DNA of 64,000 bases from Methylotenera_A sp031422335 (GTDB lineage: Bacteria; Pseudomonadota; Gammaproteobacteria; Burkholderiales; Methylophilaceae): positions 1 through 64,000 of the forward strand of contig JANOQW010000025.1 in the NCBI GenBank assembly GCA_031422335.1, written 5' to 3'. A program made the translations under genes and the position numbers. A model generated the notes under the pieces. The model was not told where the DNA came from. It saw only the letters and a list, made by a program, of their open reading frames with translations, and did no database searches. The number at the start of each line of letters is the position of its first letter. Position 1 is the stretch's first letter. This document shows, in pieces, positions 61,991 through 64,000 of this stretch.

Positions 61991-62512
61991 ATGAACCTAC
62001 CTAACCCCGAAATCTTACTCGCCGAAATTACCGCCAAAATTGCGGCGCAACTAAAAATTAATGGCGCCCCAAACAGCGCACTGGTGGGTATCCACAGTGG
62101 CGGCGTGTGGTTAATGCAGCGCATTCTAAAAACGCTCAATTCAGATATTCCTTTTGGTACGCTAGACGCTGCACTCTACCGCGATGACTATGCCGCACGT
62201 GGTTTAAAAACCGACCCAAAACCCTCAGATATTGCGTTTGACGTGACCGATAAACACATTATTTTAATTGACGATATTTTTTACACTGGCCGTACCACGC
62301 GTGCTGCCATGAATGAACTATTTGATTATGGCCGCCCTGCCAGCATCACATTAGCGGTGTTAATTAATCGTGGTGGCGCGCAGTTACCAATATTGCCTAA
62401 TATCATCGGCGGAGAAATCTTGCTGCAAGCCAATCAAAATTTACAATTGACGCAAGATACTAAAAAAAACAGTGGCAAGTTACATTTAGCGTTGGAAAAT
62501 AATCATGCTTAA
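61991..62512 (+). CDS. pyrR: Pyrimidine operon regulator/uracil phosphoribosyltransferase-like protein
   Basis: 173 residues, type I phosphoribosyltransferase fold. The PRPP-binding motif HIILIDDIFYTGRTTRAAM is near residue 92; DAALYRDDYAARGL and NRGGAQLPI are PyrR-typical. In Gram-negative bacteria its regulatory role is less clear than in Bacillus; no attenuator hairpin is evident upstream. Overlaps pyrB by 8 bp. Confidence 0.93.
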   Translation: MNLPNPEILLAEITAKIAAQLKINGAPNSALVGIHSGGVWLMQRILKTLNSDIPFGTLDAALYRDDYAARGLKTDPKPSDIAFDVTDKHIILIDDIFYTGRTTRAAMNELFDYGRPASITLAVLINRGGAQLPILPNIIGGEILLQANQNLQLTQDTKKNSGKLHLALENNHA

Positions 62513-63470
62513 TCCGCAACTCGATGCTGATGGAAAGTTAAAGCACCTGCTAACCATTGAAGGTTTGCCAAAACGCATATTGAATCAAATTTTAGATACT
62601 GCAGAGACATTCGTCGGCGTTGCCGAACGCGACATCAAAAAAGTGCCGTTGTTGCGCGGGAAAACTGTCTGCAATATCTTCTTTGAAAACAGTACCCGCA
62701 CCCGCACCACCTTTGAAATTGCTGCCAAACGCTTGTCTGCGGATGTGATTAATCTCAACGTCGGCACCTCCAGCCAATCTAAAGGTGAAACCATTTTAGA
62801 CACGGTGGACAACCTGATTGCCATGCATGCCGATATGTTTGTGGTGCGCCATGCGCAAAGCGGTGCGGCACATTTTATTGCGCGACATGTGCCCGACAAT
62901 ATTAGTGTGATTAACGCAGGCGATGGCCGTCACGCACACCCCACGCAAGGCTTGTTAGATGTTTTCACGGTGCGCCGATATAAGCCAGACATGCACAATT
63001 TGCGTGTGGCACTGGTAGGCGACGTATTGCATTCGCGCGTTGCGCGCAGCGAGATTCACGCGCTCACCACATTAGGCGTGCCTGAAGTACGGGTGATTGC
63101 GCCCAAAACTTTGCTACCTGCCGATGTGGAAAAACTTGGCGTACAAGTGTTTCACGACCTAAAAGCTGGTCTAAAAGATGTGGATGTGGTGATGATGTTG
63201 CGCCTGCAAAACGAGCGCATGACGGGTGCCATGCTGCCCAGCGCGCAAGAATATTTCAAAACTTTTGGCTTAACCCAAGATATGCTCAACTATGCGAAAA
63301 GTGATGCCATTGTGATGCACCCGGGCCCGATGAATCGCGGCGTGGAAATTGATTCTAGCGTGGCCGATGGCAAGCAGTCTGTCATTCTGCCGCAAGTGAC
63401 TTACGGCATAGCAGTGCGCATGGCGGTAATGGCTATTTTAGGGAGTCGTTCTAGTGGGAGTAGCGCATGA
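62505..63470 (+). CDS. pyrB: Aspartate carbamoyltransferase catalytic subunit
   Basis: 321 residues. Carbamoyl-phosphate site FFENSTRTRTTFEIAAKRL near residue 62, the HPTQGLLDVFTV and aspartate-binding DVVMMLRLQNER motifs. It is the long-complex type that needs the inactive dihydroorotase partner encoded next. Its stop overlaps the pyrC' start. Confidence 0.95.
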   Translation: MLNPQLDADGKLKHLLTIEGLPKRILNQILDTAETFVGVAERDIKKVPLLRGKTVCNIFFENSTRTRTTFEIAAKRLSADVINLNVGTSSQSKGETILDTVDNLIAMHADMFVVRHAQSGAAHFIARHVPDNISVINAGDGRHAHPTQGLLDVFTVRRYKPDMHNLRVALVGDVLHSRVARSEIHALTTLGVPEVRVIAPKTLLPADVEKLGVQVFHDLKAGLKDVDVVMMLRLQNERMTGAMLPSAQEYFKTFGLTQDMLNYAKSDAIVMHPGPMNRGVEIDSSVADGKQSVILPQVTYGIAVRMAVMAILGSRSSGSSA

Positions 63471-64000
63471 AAATCCATATTAAAAATGGGCATGTGATTG
63501 ACCCAAAAAATAATATCGATACAAAGGTTGATGTGTTTATTGCCGCGGGCAAAATTGCGGGCATAGGCAGCGCACCTGATGGATTTGTTGCAAGTCAAAC
63601 CATCGACGCCACAGGTTTGGTGGTGACGCCTGGTTTTGTCGATTTATCGGCCAGATTACGCGAACCAGGATCAGACTATAAAGCCACGCTAAAAAGTGAA
63701 CTGCAAGCAGCCATTGCAGGCGGTGTGACTAGCCTAGCCTGCCCGCCAGATACATCACCTGTGTTAGATGAGCCTGGGCTAGTAGAAATGCTAAAGCATC
63801 GTGCCAAGTTGCTTAATTTGGCGCATGTTTACCCGCTGGGCGCACTCACCAGAAATTTAGAAGGTAAGTTACTGACTGAAATGCACGCACTGTCTGAAGC
63901 TGGCTGCGTCGGCTTTAGCCAAGCCGATAAAGCCATGACAGATACCTTGGTGTTATGGCGCGCATTTGAATACGCAGCAACCTTTAAATACACCATTTTT
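63467..64000 (+). CDS. Inactive dihydroorotase-like subunit (PyrC'), 5' part
   Basis: 178 residues visible; the gene runs off the window. It starts MKIHIKNGHVIDPKNNIDTK and has the dihydroorotase fold, but where active enzymes have DxHxHxREPG it reads PGFVDLSARLREPGSD: both metal-binding His are missing. The following GGVTSLACPPDTSPV is also divergent. This is the non-catalytic PyrC' known to form a dodecamer with PyrB in pseudomonads. A true pyrC must be elsewhere. Confidence 0.88.
   Translation, partial: MKIHIKNGHVIDPKNNIDTKVDVFIAAGKIAGIGSAPDGFVASQTIDATGLVVTPGFVDLSARLREPGSDYKATLKSELQAAIAGGVTSLACPPDTSPVLDEPGLVEMLKHRAKLLNLAHVYPLGALTRNLEGKLLTEMHALSEAGCVGFSQADKAMTDTLVLWRAFEYAATFKYTIF

Noticed and set aside
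1..64000. tRNA, rRNA, CRISPR arrays, prophage or transposase genes
   Set aside because: Gaps between genes were read on both strands; no cloverleaf, regularly spaced repeats or mobile-element proteins were recognised.

Overview
The window is a dense, mostly housekeeping stretch of a betaproteobacterial chromosome. Gene order and protein character (cysM, dapD-dapE-prmB, scpAB-rluB, lolCD-comEC-exbBD-msbA-lpxK-kdsB, ribE-ribBA, yqgE-ruvX-pyrR-pyrB-pyrC'), the AT-leaning codon use with Lys mostly AAA, and a membrane protein type I associate with methylotrophs point to the family Methylophilaceae (Methylotenera-like). This is inferred from the sequence alone. There is no rRNA, tRNA, CRISPR array, prophage or transposase.

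Layout. 1-3484 (minus): 5' part of a large secreted AsmA/YdbH-like protein, cysM, a small membrane protein and dsbB. 3533-6723 (plus): xseA and an HD-GYP receptor. 6747-7658 (minus): a LysR regulator with a palindromic ATC-N9-GAT operator candidate in front. 7855-17903 (plus): small secreted protein, HPF-like factor, YqhA, PerM-type permease, TerC, Kup, an M48 lipoprotein, then dapD-yffB-dapE-prmB. 17933-24698 (minus): rluB, scpB, scpA, an SMR transporter, trpS, a site-2 protease, yciO and a PHP phosphatase. 24808-38686 (plus): yciB-yciI-bolA-ppiC, an FTR1 iron permease behind a Fur-like promoter, purL, then a periplasmic redox/beta-propeller cluster (ankyrin protein, flavocytochrome c sulfide dehydrogenase FccAB, a sorbosone-dehydrogenase-like propeller, two tandem SMP-30-like proteins) and a DUF455 ferritin-like protein. 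38699-46857: serB, a haem-containing membrane protein, ridA, a cysteine hydrolase, sucCD, a second ankyrin protein, nadE and glnB. 46858-47918: an orphan secreted gene plus a 0.4 kb mosaic of unrelated short repeats, the one accessory-looking patch. 47919-57255 (minus): an envelope operon for lipoprotein sorting, ComEC, ExbBD and lipid A/KDO. 57361-59040: a PilZ-like protein of unknown role. 59178-64000 (plus): riboflavin genes, then yqgE-ruvX-pyrR-pyrB and a dihydroorotase-like gene lacking the HxH metal motif.

The most unusual signal is a dispersed, partly palindromic repeat of about 40 bp. Its arms are GATGCCCTGCAAGCC and GGCTTGCAGGGCATC, and its most conserved core is GCCAATATCCATGCGGC. 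I count 15 clear or probable copies plus one borderline copy. Five are intergenic. The others lie inside reading frames without breaking them: xseA (2), rluB, purL (2), the DUF455 gene, nadE, comEC (2) and ribBA. Several fall in linkers or variable loops and look like insertions. They give peptides such as DALGSNIHAASGD on one strand and RMDIGLQG on the other. This resembles the protein-embedded palindromic elements of Rickettsia, or a long degenerate uptake-type signal, but matches nothing I can name. Two intergenic copies carry an extra hairpin whose stem differs by compensating changes.

Other points: an in-frame tandem copy of the last ten kup codons that differs only at synonymous positions, a TrpRS with an iron-sulfur-type cysteine pattern, and a RibBA whose GTP-cyclohydrolase half has lost its zinc cysteines.
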